64,000 bases of DNA from Candidatus Zixiibacteriota bacterium (lineage in GTDB: Bacteria; Zixibacteria; MSB-5A5; GN15; JAAZOE01). Shown piece by piece: positions 17,343-26,555 of this stretch. The notes beneath the pieces were generated by a model, which did no database searches, was not told where the DNA came from, and saw only the letters and a program-made list of their open reading frames with translations. The translations under genes and the position numbers were made by a program. The stretch lies in assembly GCA_023138975.1 (NCBI GenBank), contig JAGLON010000020.1:30858-94857 (forward strand), in the 5' to 3' direction. The number at the start of each line of letters is the position of its first letter. The first letter of the stretch is position 1.

Positions 17343-17983
17343 TGCCGGAAAACATCTGGCCGATTATCGGGGTTGATGAGTCTGGAAAAGGTGACTTTTT
17401 CGGTCCTTTGGTTATAGCTGGTGCATTTGTCGAAGAGAATCAATTACCGCGACTGGCCGAAATAGGGGTTCGCGACTCAAAAAAAATCGCCGATAACCGG
17501 ATTCTTGTAATAGCTGCCCAAATTAAAAAAATCTGTGTTTATGATGTCGTCGTGATCTCTCCTGACAGATACAACCAACTTTATCGTAAGATAAAGAACC
17601 TGAACAAACTTCTCGGCTGGGGACATGCCAAAGTCATCGAGAATGTCCTGACCAAGAAACCGGCTCCGGCGGCAATCAGCGATAAATTCGGGAAAGATCA
17701 TTTTATTATCGATAATCTTCAAAAGCTGGGTCGAGAGATTAACTTGATGCAAAAGGTTCGAGGCGAATCTCATCCAGCGGTTGCGGCCGCCTCAATTTTA
17801 GCCCGGGCTGAGTTCATATATCGAATGAAATCAATGTCAGATGCTTTTGGGATGACATTTCCCAAGGGAGCCGCGGCTCAGGTTGACAATGCCGGACGTA
17901 ATTTTGTAGGCATAAAGGGGGAGCCGGAATTAGAAAAAGTAGCCAAGCTTCATTTTAAGAATTACCAAAAAATCATGTCATGA
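17342..17983 (+). CDS. rnhC: Ribonuclease HIII-like protein lacking the N-terminal domain
   Basis: RNase H2-fold enzymes cut the RNA strand of RNA/DNA hybrids with acidic residues and Mg2+. The start GVDESGKGDFFGPLV (Asp12, Glu13) is the RNase HIII version of the motif, followed by VRDSKKI and ESHPAVAAASILAR. At 213 residues it is about 90 shorter than typical RNase HIII because the N-terminal TBP-like substrate-binding domain is missing. The symbol is therefore by catalytic motif. It is translationally coupled to efp and overlaps the next gene by four bases. Confidence 0.85.
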   Translation: MPENIWPIIGVDESGKGDFFGPLVIAGAFVEENQLPRLAEIGVRDSKKIADNRILVIAAQIKKICVYDVVVISPDRYNQLYRKIKNLNKLLGWGHAKVIENVLTKKPAPAAISDKFGKDHFIIDNLQKLGREINLMQKVRGESHPAVAAASILARAEFIYRMKSMSDAFGMTFPKGAAAQVDNAGRNFVGIKGEPELEKVAKLHFKNYQKIMS

Positions 17984-18759
17984 GTAACAGCTCATTACAG
18001 GATATTCTGAAAAACACTTCCTCCGGCGCATCTGATTTATATTCACAAGTTTTATCACTATTTATCTCCAATGAAAAATATCAGTTATATAATTCAGCAA
18101 GAAAAGCAAGCGATAAGTTATGCCAAAAATTCCCAGAGATGGCAGTCTTTCAATACCTGAAAGGCCGAATCACAAACCATAACGGTAACCTGAGTCCTCT
18201 TTTTATTCTATTGAAATCAGATGCTGAGACTGAATCTGAAAACATATGCAGTAAAGTCCGCCGTTTTTGGAGGAAAAAGCGGCGGGTAGTAACGATTTCT
18301 CAATCATCAATGGTATTAAGAGTTTTAAAGGCATACCCTGAGCGAATTGAATCGGTTTTACTGTCAGTCTCTTCACCTAAAAACGAAGGGATACTTATGG
18401 CCCGAAAGCTCGCTTTAGCTAATATCAAAGTCACGGTAGTGACCGATGCTGCCTTGCCGGGAATGATTACACAACAAGATTATATCTTTACCGGAGCAGA
18501 TACTGTTACCGAGAGATATATTGTAAATAAAACCGGTACTTATGCACTGGCTTTGGCAGCTCAGGTAGTAAAGGCGAAAGTGCTTACTTTTTGTGAATCG
18601 TTTAAATTCATAGAAGGGCGAGAGCATCTGGGGGGCGAGCCCGATCATCCAAGACAGGAAATCTTAAGGACCAACAATCCTAATATTCATGTTAACAATC
18701 ATTATTTTGAGAAAATCCCAAGAAAATTAATATACCGGATAATCACGGGGAGCAATTAA
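17980..18759 (+). CDS. eIF2B alpha/beta/delta-like family protein
   Basis: The 259-residue product has the eIF2B-like Rossmann part: RRVVTISQSSMVLRVL, then IFTGADTVTERYIVNKTGTYALALAA and a closing FCESFKF. Relatives include methylthioribose-1-phosphate isomerase and ribose-1,5-bisphosphate isomerase. The catalytic Cys of those isomerases is not evident: that loop reads ISQSS, as in eIF2B-like proteins. So a sugar-phosphate-binding role is likely but the reaction is unknown. The start overlaps the rnhC stop (ATGA). A terminator follows directly. Confidence 0.75.
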   Translation: MSNSSLQDILKNTSSGASDLYSQVLSLFISNEKYQLYNSARKASDKLCQKFPEMAVFQYLKGRITNHNGNLSPLFILLKSDAETESENICSKVRRFWRKKRRVVTISQSSMVLRVLKAYPERIESVLLSVSSPKNEGILMARKLALANIKVTVVTDAALPGMITQQDYIFTGADTVTERYIVNKTGTYALALAAQVVKAKVLTFCESFKFIEGREHLGGEPDHPRQEILRTNNPNIHVNNHYFEKIPRKLIYRIITGSN

Positions 18760-18760
18760 A

Positions 18761-18790
18761 AAGCCGGAGCATTCTTGCACTCCGGCTTCT
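18761..18790. terminator. Shared terminator between convergent genes
   Basis: AAGCCGGAG (18761-18769) pairs with CTCCGGCTT (18780-18788). The A-tract at 18757-18762 gives a U-run when read on the minus strand, so it terminates the lipoprotein gene best. It may also stop the efp unit coming from the left. Confidence 0.8.
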
Positions 18791-18813
18791 TACACATGGC
18801 GTTAATGTTAATT

Positions 18814-19527
18814 TTAGTATTGAATTTGGGCGAAATCACTCATTACACTTATGGTATTGTTTTCACTGGCGCTCAAGGCATTTGGAACAACCTGGAATTT
18901 AACAAGTCCGATATTTGCAGCATACCAGTAATAAATATATGAGTGTTCTCCGATTTGCCACTCAACTTTTAGACAGTTGCTATAAGTCAGGCCATCAAGT
19001 GCCAAAACCGATTCTTTAGCTACGATCTGCATTGTATTATAAGCCAGTTCGTTACCATCGGCCCGATGTAGGCCACCGCCATCTTCGCCGGAAATTGTAG
19101 TATCACTTATAATCACTGTCTTCGAGCGATCCCATGAACTACCGACGGTAAATGGAGCTTTAAGTATTATTGCTCCCGGATCATTTGTCGATGATGTTTC
19201 ATAGACCGCGATTGAATTGGCGTACATGTAACTAATAGTTTGTTCAAATGAAGAACCACTGCGGACAGTACGACGAATCGTATATCCCTGATTTCCATCA
19301 ATTGTAACCGGATCGGCGACTTCAATATCATAATGTTCGGTCGTCGGTTCAGTTCGTGTATAACTTACACGCCATCCCTGATTGAGGGGGATATACGTGG
19401 TCGGATCGGCGTTATCCGAAATAGTTGTTGATGAATTAGTGAATTTTTTACTAGAGCATCCTACCATTACCATTAAAAAGACAATTGCTGTTAAAAGTAG
19501 TGACCAAAGTATCTTTCGAGATGACAT
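18814..19527 (-). CDS. Lipoprotein of unknown function
   Basis: The 237-residue product has a lipoprotein signal (hydrophobic stretch ending FLMVMVGC), so the lipid-bearing Cys is near residue 24, followed by a Ser/Thr-rich linker. The rest is beta-rich: YIPLNQGWRVSYT, YDIEVADPVTIDGNQGYTI, FTVGSSWDRS, CLKVEW and YYWYAANIGLVKFQV. The last element (W-x-A-x-x-x-G-x-V) also occurs in the dockerin protein at 60921-61721 as WAAPNVGIIR, so the two share a fold common in secreted proteins of this group. The start at 19527 follows GGGAGGAGG. No enzymatic motif is seen. Confidence 0.75.
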   Translation of the reverse strand: MSSRKILWSLLLTAIVFLMVMVGCSSKKFTNSSTTISDNADPTTYIPLNQGWRVSYTRTEPTTEHYDIEVADPVTIDGNQGYTIRRTVRSGSSFEQTISYMYANSIAVYETSSTNDPGAIILKAPFTVGSSWDRSKTVIISDTTISGEDGGGLHRADGNELAYNTMQIVAKESVLALDGLTYSNCLKVEWQIGEHSYIYYWYAANIGLVKFQVVPNALSASENNTISVMSDFAQIQY

Positions 19528-19610
19528 ACAACCTCCTCCCAACTAATTGGGCTATTAAATAATTCTTTGCCTTCCGAGAGTTTGAGATTGCAAAGATAAT
19601 GCCGAAATAG

Positions 19611-19639
19611 GGTATAATCTATAAGCGTGTTGTTATCAA
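19611..19639 (-). promoter_or_regulatory. Probable promoter of the lipoprotein gene
   Basis: Read on the minus strand, TTGATA and TATACC are 17 bases apart, about 80 bases before the start at 19527. The -10 is imperfect. Confidence 0.4.
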
Positions 19640-19800
19640 TGAGATAGGGCAATTTTGTTAGTAAAATTTGAAGGTAACAATGACTGTTTTATTGGAATTA
19701 TCCTATATAATTAGGATGCTGCCCCAGACTATTAAAAAAATCGCGTTATTTGCCGATAAATAGTATTAATGTCAAAGGGTTAAACATAGGTGAGGGTATC

Positions 19801-21918
19801 ATGCCGCAACTTTATAACGATGTGCTTCTAGGCACGACTTTTTTACTTATTCTGATAGTAATGCTGACGGTGGGGCGTCCAGTATTCAAACATTGTCAAC
19901 GGGCATTTAAGCAAATAATACTCGGTTTGTCATTTTTTATTGGTTTTTCTCTTATTCATATCTTGGCTAATAATAATGTTTTTAGCGGTATTGTCTTTTT
20001 ACAGGAAAAAGCAAACGCCAATGCTATTGAAGCCACTTTGATTGTTGGCGGGTTAATCTCTTTATTGGTAGGTGTCGGCGGATGGCTGCCATCTCTCAAA
20101 TACAGCCGCATTGAACGCGCTCGAATCAACAAGCGCTATTATTGTTTGAAGATGATTAATCAGATGATTACGTCAGCGAAAAGCTACGATGAAGCATTTG
20201 AGAAGATCAACAAGTGCCTAAGCACATATCTTGGAATTTCCCGCTGTGCTGGATTCAAGTACTATTCAAAGCAAAACGCACTTTATTTATCATCGGCAAT
20301 AGGTTTTAATTCCGATAAACCAAACGCACTGAGAAGAATTGATTTATCTAATACCGACCTGAAGAGCATTCTGGATACAAAGAGACCATCTTATGAAACG
20401 TTGGACAATCAAATCTTTAATTATTGTCGCCAACCTGACTTATGGGTGCCTATTTCCAACGATGGAAGCTTGTACGGAGCGTTGTTTTGCTGGTCGGACG
20501 ATATAAAAGATGACGACGATTATTTGGATTTCTTTTCAGTTATTGCCTCCCAAATGGGGCGACATTGTGCCAATCTGATAAACGTGGAAACAAGTGAACA
20601 TTTTCGAAAGCAAAATGAATCATTCGAGAGGCTGTCTAAACTCTGTAGCAGAGTCAGCTCGATTCAGCAGATAACCAAACCGCTATTCAGTCATATGCGG
20701 AATCTAATCAATGCCGAATTTATGACAATTGCGGATCTCGACAATTCCGGTGAAAATATGTTTCGGTACAGTATCGGGGCATCTGGCAGGATGCTCTTGG
20801 AAAAGAGAGTCAGTCGAGCCACTGAAGGTACCGATGTTGAGAAAGTGTTTAAAGATGGACGACCGATTTTAAAACCTAAAGTCGCGGATGAAACTAAATT
20901 CACCGGAGAGGATGGTCTGTTTTTATCCTGCGGCATGCGGTCAAAGATTGTCTTGCCAATCAGAATTGGGAAAAGAGTTCTGGGTGCAGTCGTATTCGGA
21001 CATAGCCAGCCTGGTTACTATTCTTCGCTTCATCTGAAAAAGGTTCAGGAAGTTATTCAGGTTGTATCATCTGTCTTTGAGAAGGAGCGTCTGAATGAAA
21101 TCATCGAGACCAAAGAAGAGCAGATGATTCGCCTTCAGCTGATTGAGAGAAACCTTGTTTCGGAAAACTCCCTACAGTCATTTTTCAGCGATGCCTGTGA
21201 TATTCTCACTAAACGAATGAAATGTACGATGGCGCGAATTTCTTTGATTGATAGCGATAATAAAAATTTGTTGAGTCAATCTTGGCAGACGATTAGAAAT
21301 ACCGGGCAGGAAGTGAATAAATCGGAATCAATACCTCTGTCACTTTTGCCCTGGCACCGTATTATGGTAGAGGCTGATAAACCCATGTTAATTAATCAAG
21401 CTGATTTGGATTCACAGATGCAATCGCAAGAATCATCGCAAACACTATTGCCTAATATCAAATCCGCGATGTTGATTCCCATCAAGCTTGGTGACAAAGT
21501 TAAGGGTGTTATCTCTATTGGAGAAGTTCGAAATTGGAATCGGAGAACGTTTAATGCCGCCGATTTAGTGCTGGCCAAAGATATCGCCGCAAAATGTTCA
21601 GTTGCACTAAGGCTACGGCAGCTCGAACTGGAAAAGAATCAGATAAAAAAATCACGAACGGCCTTTGCGGTCCCGACTTCGGAAGCAATCAACACTTTCC
21701 GCACCGATATAAAAAGCCCGCTGACTTCGATAATGGGAGCTACCGAGCTTCTGAAAACAAAATCTGGAGCCGAGGACAAAACGGCTTCCCGTTATTATAA
21801 TTTGATCATGAAGTCAGCCGAGAAGATTCAGCAAATGACCGAGCGGGAATCATGGGAAGATTACAACTATAGAACTACCAATCAGGATGAGGTTGTTTCT
21901 GAACAGGTGATAGGGTAA
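19801..21918 (+). CDS. Membrane GAF-domain sensor with degenerate kinase end
   Basis: The 705-residue product has three N-terminal membrane segments (about 8-27, 38-56, 75-98). Two or three GAF-type sensor domains follow (about 120-270, 290-430, 450-605; the last has a typical MLIPIKLGDKVKGVISIGE strand), with coiled-coil linkers. The C-terminus resembles a HisKA dimerisation helix (FRTDIKSPLTSIMGATELL), but Thr635 sits where the phospho-acceptor His should be and no ATPase domain follows. So it is a sensor without kinase activity, perhaps a partner of another kinase. ATG 19801 has GGTGAGGG upstream; a TTG at 19750 is weaker. Confidence 0.8.
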   Translation: MPQLYNDVLLGTTFLLILIVMLTVGRPVFKHCQRAFKQIILGLSFFIGFSLIHILANNNVFSGIVFLQEKANANAIEATLIVGGLISLLVGVGGWLPSLKYSRIERARINKRYYCLKMINQMITSAKSYDEAFEKINKCLSTYLGISRCAGFKYYSKQNALYLSSAIGFNSDKPNALRRIDLSNTDLKSILDTKRPSYETLDNQIFNYCRQPDLWVPISNDGSLYGALFCWSDDIKDDDDYLDFFSVIASQMGRHCANLINVETSEHFRKQNESFERLSKLCSRVSSIQQITKPLFSHMRNLINAEFMTIADLDNSGENMFRYSIGASGRMLLEKRVSRATEGTDVEKVFKDGRPILKPKVADETKFTGEDGLFLSCGMRSKIVLPIRIGKRVLGAVVFGHSQPGYYSSLHLKKVQEVIQVVSSVFEKERLNEIIETKEEQMIRLQLIERNLVSENSLQSFFSDACDILTKRMKCTMARISLIDSDNKNLLSQSWQTIRNTGQEVNKSESIPLSLLPWHRIMVEADKPMLINQADLDSQMQSQESSQTLLPNIKSAMLIPIKLGDKVKGVISIGEVRNWNRRTFNAADLVLAKDIAAKCSVALRLRQLELEKNQIKKSRTAFAVPTSEAINTFRTDIKSPLTSIMGATELLKTKSGAEDKTASRYYNLIMKSAEKIQQMTERESWEDYNYRTTNQDEVVSEQVIG

Positions 21919-22031
21919 ACGCGGAGAATAACTCTTAGTCGTATATTCCCGGTTGACTTCTATTCCTTTACCTGGATAGAGCAATATTGTATCTCATTAC
22001 TGATAGACTAATTGACGCAAGAGCACGAGTT

Positions 22032-22442
22032 ATGAGAAAAGAAATAAAAAAACTGCAAGTTTTAGTTGTTGATGACCAAGTAGATTTACTTGGTGTCCTC
22101 AGGGAAATACTCATCAATGAAAACTATGAAGTGTTAGCCTGTTCCACCGGAGAACTTGCCTTAGAGCGCTTATCTCAACAGCAATTCAATCTTTTAATTA
22201 GCGATATAGGATTGCCTGGAATTGACGGCTGGCAATTAGTTGATGCTGCCCGGCAATACCAAACTGACATGTCAATTATAATGATAACGAGTTGGAAAAA
22301 TGATGAAACAGAAATGCGTAAGAAAAGACATGGAGTCTCGGCTGTGATACATAAGCCGTTTCGAGTCATAGAATTAATGGAAGCAATACACAAATTATAT
22401 AAACCCAAGACATGTTGTCGAACATGCGGTAAAATCAGTTGA
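22032..22442 (+). CDS. Single-domain response regulator (receiver)
   Basis: The 136-residue product is a CheY-like receiver: acidic pair D14-D15, phospho-acceptor D58 (LISDIGLPGIDGW), switch T86 (MITSW) and K108 (IHKPF). There is no output domain. The C-terminus has an unusual KTCCRTCGKIS tail with three close cysteines. It lies 113 bases after the GAF sensor, and the pair probably works in one pathway, with phosphate coming from another kinase. The promoter of the riboflavin operon begins inside its stop codon. Confidence 0.88.
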   Translation: MRKEIKKLQVLVVDDQVDLLGVLREILINENYEVLACSTGELALERLSQQQFNLLISDIGLPGIDGWQLVDAARQYQTDMSIIMITSWKNDETEMRKKRHGVSAVIHKPFRVIELMEAIHKLYKPKTCCRTCGKIS

Positions 22443-22466
22443 CATTTTTAATTGAACGCTTATATT
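22439..22466 (+). promoter_or_regulatory. Promoter of the riboflavin operon
   Basis: TTGACA (22439-22444, overlapping the upstream stop codon) and TATATT (22461-22466) are 16 bases apart. Transcription would start near 22473, just ahead of the FMN riboswitch. Confidence 0.65.
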
Positions 22467-22476
22467 CTCCTTAAAT

Positions 22477-22592
22477 ATCTTCGGGGTGAGGCGAAAATCC
22501 TCGACCGGCGGTTAAAGCCCGTGAGCGGAGCAATAGCTCTGCCGAACCGGTGAAATTCCGGTGCCGACGGTATAGTCCGGATGGGAGAAGAT
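22477..22592 (+). promoter_or_regulatory. FMN riboswitch (RFN element)
   Basis: All conserved blocks of the FMN aptamer are present in order: TCTTCGGGG opening, CGACCGGCGGT, AGCCCGTGAGC, GGTGAAATTCC, GCCGACGGTATAGTC, and the closing GGATGGGAGAAGAT, whose AAGAT pairs with the ATCTT at 22477 to form P1. It is the leader of ribD and so senses flavin mononucleotide for the entire operon. Confidence 0.96.
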
Positions 22593-22602
22593 TATAAAAA
22601 TT

Positions 22603-22625
22603 ACGGCTTTTTTTGAGTTGGCCGT
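22603..22625 (+). other. Expression-platform hairpin between riboswitch and terminator
   Basis: ACGGC (22603-22607) pairs with GCCGT (22621-22625), and the stem can extend through AAATT/AATTT with a small bulge. It lies between the aptamer and the terminator. Its role is unclear; it may space or time folding. Confidence 0.45.
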
Positions 22626-22653
22626 GAAATTTGTCAGATATTAGAGTCCTCCC

Positions 22654-22681
22654 AATCCCCGAAATGTAAGGGGATTTTTTT
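22654..22681 (+). terminator. Riboswitch terminator overlapping the ribD ribosome site
   Basis: AATCCCC (22654-22660) pairs with GGGGATT (22670-22676), followed by a run of T directly up to the ribD ATG at 22682. The 3' arm contains AAGGGG, the only plausible ribosome binding site of ribD. The same hairpin can therefore end transcription or hide the site. CTCCCA at 22649-22654 can pair with TGGGAG of the aptamer's closing block, a possible antiterminator. Confidence 0.85.
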
Positions 22682-23767
22682 ATGGCTGTTGTTCAGCTTT
22701 ACAAAGAAATGATGAAACGGGCTTTCGTCTTAGCTCGGCGAGCCGAAGGTAAAACGGCTCCAAATCCAATGGTCGGTGCGGTTATTTTCAAAGGTGAAAA
22801 TATCATCGCAACCGGTTACCATAAGAAATCCGGAACTCTCCACGCAGAAATTAATGCTCTAAAAAAAGCTGGTTCTGATGCAAAGGGAGCCTCCATTGCA
22901 ATAAACCTGGAACCTTGTTGTCACAAAGGTAAAACAGGGCCTTGTACGGAGGCACTTATTGCGGCCGGCATAAAAAAAGTGATTTATGGCGCCGAAGATC
23001 CATATAAAGAGGTAAATGGTCGTTCCCGAGTAATTCTTGAAGAAAAAGGCATTGAGGTTATTACAGGGGTCTGTGCCAAAGAGGCAAAACGCTTAAATGA
23101 AGTCTATTATCATTTTCATTCAGTTCATCGTCCTTTTGTTATCGTTAAATCAGCTCAAACTCTTGACGGGCGGATTGCTTCTGTTACAGGTGACTCTAAA
23201 TGGATTACAGGTCCAAGTGCACGAGCTTTTGCACACAAGCTCAGGGCAAGATATGATGCCGTTATGGTCGGATCGGGTACGGTTAAAACTGATAATCCTG
23301 AGTTAACTGTCCGTTCCGTCAAAGGAAAAAATCCACTGCGGATAATCCTGACCTCTTCAGATGCACTACCCATGAAACTGGGTGTGTTTGAAGCCAATGA
23401 AGATAATAAGACTGTCATTGCTACTTCGCGCGCGGTTATGTCCAAAAAAGTGTATAATCAATTCATTACCTGGCCGGTAAAAACATCACCAAGAGGTTTG
23501 GATCTCAATGATTTTTTGAAAAGAGCCGCCAAACACGGAGTAATGTCAATATTAGTTGAGGGTGGTTCAAAACTCACAACATCACTTTTCAGGGAGAGAC
23601 TTGTAGATAAATATTACCAGTTTATTGCTCCCATGATGTTGGGCGAGGGGATTAGCGGTATCGGTGATCTGGGACTGAATAAAATAGCACAGGCAATTTC
23701 TTTCCATGACTGCGGATTTAGAAAGCTTGGCAACGATCGTCTGTTTTGGGGATATCCAAGGAGATAG
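22682..23767 (+). CDS. ribD: Bifunctional riboflavin deaminase/reductase
   Basis: RibD deaminates and then reduces the pyrimidine intermediate of riboflavin synthesis. The 361-residue product has an N-terminal deaminase with zinc ligands H54 (HAEINAL), C79 and C88 (PCCHKGKTGPC). The C-terminal reductase carries KSAQTLDGRIA, SKWITGP and VEGGSKL. Length is normal. It is the first gene behind the FMN riboswitch and is followed after two bases by ribE. Confidence 0.96.
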   Translation: MAVVQLYKEMMKRAFVLARRAEGKTAPNPMVGAVIFKGENIIATGYHKKSGTLHAEINALKKAGSDAKGASIAINLEPCCHKGKTGPCTEALIAAGIKKVIYGAEDPYKEVNGRSRVILEEKGIEVITGVCAKEAKRLNEVYYHFHSVHRPFVIVKSAQTLDGRIASVTGDSKWITGPSARAFAHKLRARYDAVMVGSGTVKTDNPELTVRSVKGKNPLRIILTSSDALPMKLGVFEANEDNKTVIATSRAVMSKKVYNQFITWPVKTSPRGLDLNDFLKRAAKHGVMSILVEGGSKLTTSLFRERLVDKYYQFIAPMMLGEGISGIGDLGLNKIAQAISFHDCGFRKLGNDRLFWGYPRR

Positions 23768-23769
23768 TC

Positions 23770-24408
23770 ATGTTTACCGGATTGATTGAAAGCATAGGAA
23801 CAGTCAGCTCGATACTGCCCAAGGGCAATTATGTCGAAATAACTATATCTCCCAAGCCCAGATTAGAAAACTATACTTTAGGCGAGTCAATAGCTGTGGC
23901 CGGTACCTGCCTGACAGTAACAAAATTCTCGGCCGATTCGTTTACCGCAGAAGCTTCTCAGGAGACGGTGCGCTTGACAACCATAGGGGCGCTGAAAAAA
24001 GGCAATAACGTCAACCTGGAACGAGCCATGAAAGCAGGGGGCCGTTTGGGCGGGCATATGGTGGCCGGGCATATTGATGAAAAATTACGGGTTACGAAGA
24101 AAAGGCAAGTGGGGCAAAGCCTGCAGATATCGGTTGAGCTCCCGGATGATTTTAAGAAGTACGTTATCGATAAAGGGTCAGTTTCCTTAAACGGAGTCAG
24201 TCTGACTGTTATCGAGCTGGATAATAAACAATTCACGGTAAATTTAATACCGGAATCGCAATCTCGTACAACCCTGCCTGAACTCTCGGTTGGCGATGAA
24301 ATAAATGTTGAGTTTGATTTGGTCGGAAAGTATATCCTGCGTTCGCTTGAAGTACAGAGCCAGCGATCTTCTTTATCTATCAAATCTATGCGAAACATGG
24401 GTTATTAA
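23770..24408 (+). CDS. ribE: Riboflavin synthase, alpha subunit
   Basis: The enzyme dismutates two lumazines into riboflavin. The 212-residue product starts with the family hallmark MFTGLIE and has the two tandem lumazine-binding domains (SIAVAGTCLTV and VSLNGVSLTV at equivalent sites, with GGHMVAGHID in between). AAGGAG precedes the ATG at 23770. A frame from 23746 would overlap ribD and adds residues before the invariant start, so it is rejected. Confidence 0.96.
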   Translation: MFTGLIESIGTVSSILPKGNYVEITISPKPRLENYTLGESIAVAGTCLTVTKFSADSFTAEASQETVRLTTIGALKKGNNVNLERAMKAGGRLGGHMVAGHIDEKLRVTKKRQVGQSLQISVELPDDFKKYVIDKGSVSLNGVSLTVIELDNKQFTVNLIPESQSRTTLPELSVGDEINVEFDLVGKYILRSLEVQSQRSSLSIKSMRNMGY

Positions 24409-24421
24409 ATAGAGGTATATT

Positions 24422-25627
24422 ATGTCTGAATTCTGCACTATAGAAGAAGCAATTGCTGACATAAAAGCAGGTAAAATGATTATTGTCGTCGATGATGAAG
24501 ATCGTGAAAATGAAGGCGATTTTATCATGGCTGCTGACAAGATTACTCCCGAAGCGATAAACTTTATCAGTAAACACGGGCGTGGGCTGATTTGCGCTCC
24601 CTTAACTCGTGAACGCTTGGAACACTTGGAACTGGATGCCATGGTTCAGCGCAACACTGCTCTGCATGGTACGCGGTTTACTGTATCAGTTGACGCCGTA
24701 AAAGGAACGACCACCGGCATCTCTGCCTTCGATCGCTCCGCTACTGTAAAGGCACTGGTTAATAAAGACGCGAAACCTGATGATTTAGGGCGTCCCGGAC
24801 ATATTTTCCCGCTGCAGGCCCTGGATGGCGGAGTTCTCGCTCGTGCCGGACATACCGAAGCCTCAGTGGACTTTGCCCGCCTTGCAGGATTGGAACCGGC
24901 TGGAGTTCTGTGTGAGATTATTGATGACGATGGCAATATGGCTCGGGTTCCTCGCTTGATGAAAATGGCCGATGAGTTTGACCTTAAAATTACTACCGTT
25001 CGGGACTTAATTGAATACCGGCGACATCATGAAAAATTAGTTGAAAAAATGCTCGAAATACAGCTGCCTACCCGATGGGGCGAATTTGTTTTGCATTTAT
25101 ATCAGAGCGAAATAGATGACCATCATCACATGGCTTTAGTAAAAGGTGATATTAAGGGCCAGAAGGATGTCTTAGTTCGAGTTCATTCCCAATGCCTGAC
25201 CGGTGACGTTTTCGGTTCCCAGCGATGTGACTGTGGCTCTCAATTGTCAATGGCTATGCAGCAGATTGAGAAAGAAGGCTGTGGCGTATTATTGTATATG
25301 CGTCAAGAAGGCCGGGGTATTGGTCTGGTCAATAAATTGAAAGCTTACGTTTTACAAGAGCAGGGCAGAGATACGGTTGAAGCCAATGAGGAACTCGGTT
25401 TCAAAGCTGATCTGCGCGATTATGGAATCGGAGCCCAGATTCTCAAGGATGTTGGCTTAAGTACTATTCGGATTATGACTAATAATCCTCGCAAGCTTAT
25501 CGGTCTTGAGGGACACGGTCTGGAGATTACCGGACGCGAGTCGATCCAATGCAAGCCGAACAAGCATAATCGGTTTTATTTGCAAACTAAAAAAGATAAA
25601 CTCGGGCATCTTTTGTCACTGTTGTAA
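24422..25627 (+). CDS. ribBA: DHBP synthase / GTP cyclohydrolase II
   Basis: This bifunctional enzyme makes both precursors of riboflavin, from ribulose 5-phosphate and GTP. In the 401-residue product, residues 1-200 are the RibB part ([15 protein letters not shown]-like region near [18 protein letters not shown]). Residues 205-401 are RibA with zinc ligands in [10 protein letters not shown] and the preceding SQCLTGD, then RQEGRGIGL. Both active sites look intact. The start has AGAGGT upstream. Confidence 0.96.
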   Translation: MSEFCTIEEAIADIKAGKMIIVVDDEDRENEGDFIMAADKITPEAINFISKHGRGLICAPLTRERLEHLELDAMVQRNTALHGTRFTVSVDAVKGTTTGISAFDRSATVKALVNKDAKPDDLGRPGHIFPLQALDGGVLARAGHTEASVDFARLAGLEPAGVLCEIIDDDGNMARVPRLMKMADEFDLKITTVRDLIEYRRHHEKLVEKMLEIQLPTRWGEFVLHLYQSEIDDHHHMALVKGDIKGQKDVLVRVHSQCLTGDVFGSQRCDCGSQLSMAMQQIEKEGCGVLLYMRQEGRGIGLVNKLKAYVLQEQGRDTVEANEELGFKADLRDYGIGAQILKDVGLSTIRIMTNNPRKLIGLEGHGLEITGRESIQCKPNKHNRFYLQTKKDKLGHLLSLL

Positions 25628-25639
25628 GGAGGTTTTAAC

Positions 25640-26116
25640 ATGTCGATTAAAATCAATTCCGGTCAGTTAAACGGTAAAGGGCAAAAGCATGCCATTATTA
25701 TCAGCCGGTTTAATGAATTGCTCACATCCAAACTTTTGGAAGGAGCAGTAGACTGTTTATCCCGGCACGGGGTTGCCGAAAAAGATATTCAGGTGTTTTG
25801 GGTGCCGGGAGCATATGAAATTCCGTACGTGGCGCAGAAAGCAGCCTTGTCGAAAAAGTTTGACGCTGTGATTTGCCTGGGAGCCATAATTCGCGGTGAT
25901 ACGCCTCATTTTGACTTTATAGCCAACGAGGCCGCCAAGGGGATTGCGAGTCTTGCTTTAGATACAAGGCTTCCAATAATGTTTGGAATTATTACCGCGG
26001 ACACTCTGGATCAAGCTATTGAACGGGCTGGAACAAAGGCCGGAAACAAGGGCTGGGATGCATCGTTGGCTGCAATTGAAATGATAGATTTGTACAAACA
26101 GATCGATAAAATATGA
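25640..26116 (+). CDS. ribH: 6,7-dimethyl-8-ribityllumazine synthase
   Basis: RibH forms lumazine, the substrate of riboflavin synthase, usually as a 60-mer or pentamer. The 158-residue product has the expected motifs: [37 protein letters not shown] and [16 protein letters not shown]. It has a perfect GGAGG site 12 bases after ribBA and overlaps nusB by four bases. Confidence 0.96.
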   Translation: MSIKINSGQLNGKGQKHAIIISRFNELLTSKLLEGAVDCLSRHGVAEKDIQVFWVPGAYEIPYVAQKAALSKKFDAVICLGAIIRGDTPHFDFIANEAAKGIASLALDTRLPIMFGIITADTLDQAIERAGTKAGNKGWDASLAAIEMIDLYKQIDKI

Positions 26117-26526
26117 GCACTCGCAGACAAGCTCGGGAGTTCGTCCTTAAAGCGCTCTATTCGTATGAGATTTTAGAGCGTGATGTGGATGTACTCATAG
26201 ACGAATTAGTCGCCGAGAAACCATTGGGCGAAGATCATTTAGCTTTTGCCCGTCACTATATCGAAATAGCTATCAAGAATTTCGAGTTTTTGGACAAAGA
26301 AATTGTCCGGTTGACCAAGAACTGGGAAATTGATAGAATTGCCATAATAGACAAAACGATTCTCAGGATGGCATTATGTGAACTGAATTTTATGCCGGAT
26401 ATTCCTGAGAAAGTGGCTATAAACGAAGCCATTGATCTGGCTAAAATGTACTCAACGTTCGAGTCCAGCTCGTTTGTCAACGGCATTCTTGATGCCGCCA
26501 AAGCAGAGCACGAAGATAATCATTAA
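26113..26526 (+). CDS. nusB: Transcription antitermination factor NusB
   Basis: NusB binds boxA RNA with S10 during rRNA transcription. The 137-residue product has the helical NusB fold: [14 protein letters not shown] at the start and the C-terminal block [14 protein letters not shown] plus [10 protein letters not shown]. The ribH-nusB linkage is common across bacteria. The ATG overlaps the ribH stop (ATGA). It closes the riboflavin operon. Confidence 0.95.
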   Translation: MSTRRQAREFVLKALYSYEILERDVDVLIDELVAEKPLGEDHLAFARHYIEIAIKNFEFLDKEIVRLTKNWEIDRIAIIDKTILRMALCELNFMPDIPEKVAINEAIDLAKMYSTFESSSFVNGILDAAKAEHEDNH

Positions 26527-26555
26527 ATTTCTGTAATTTATTGACAGATATAGAT

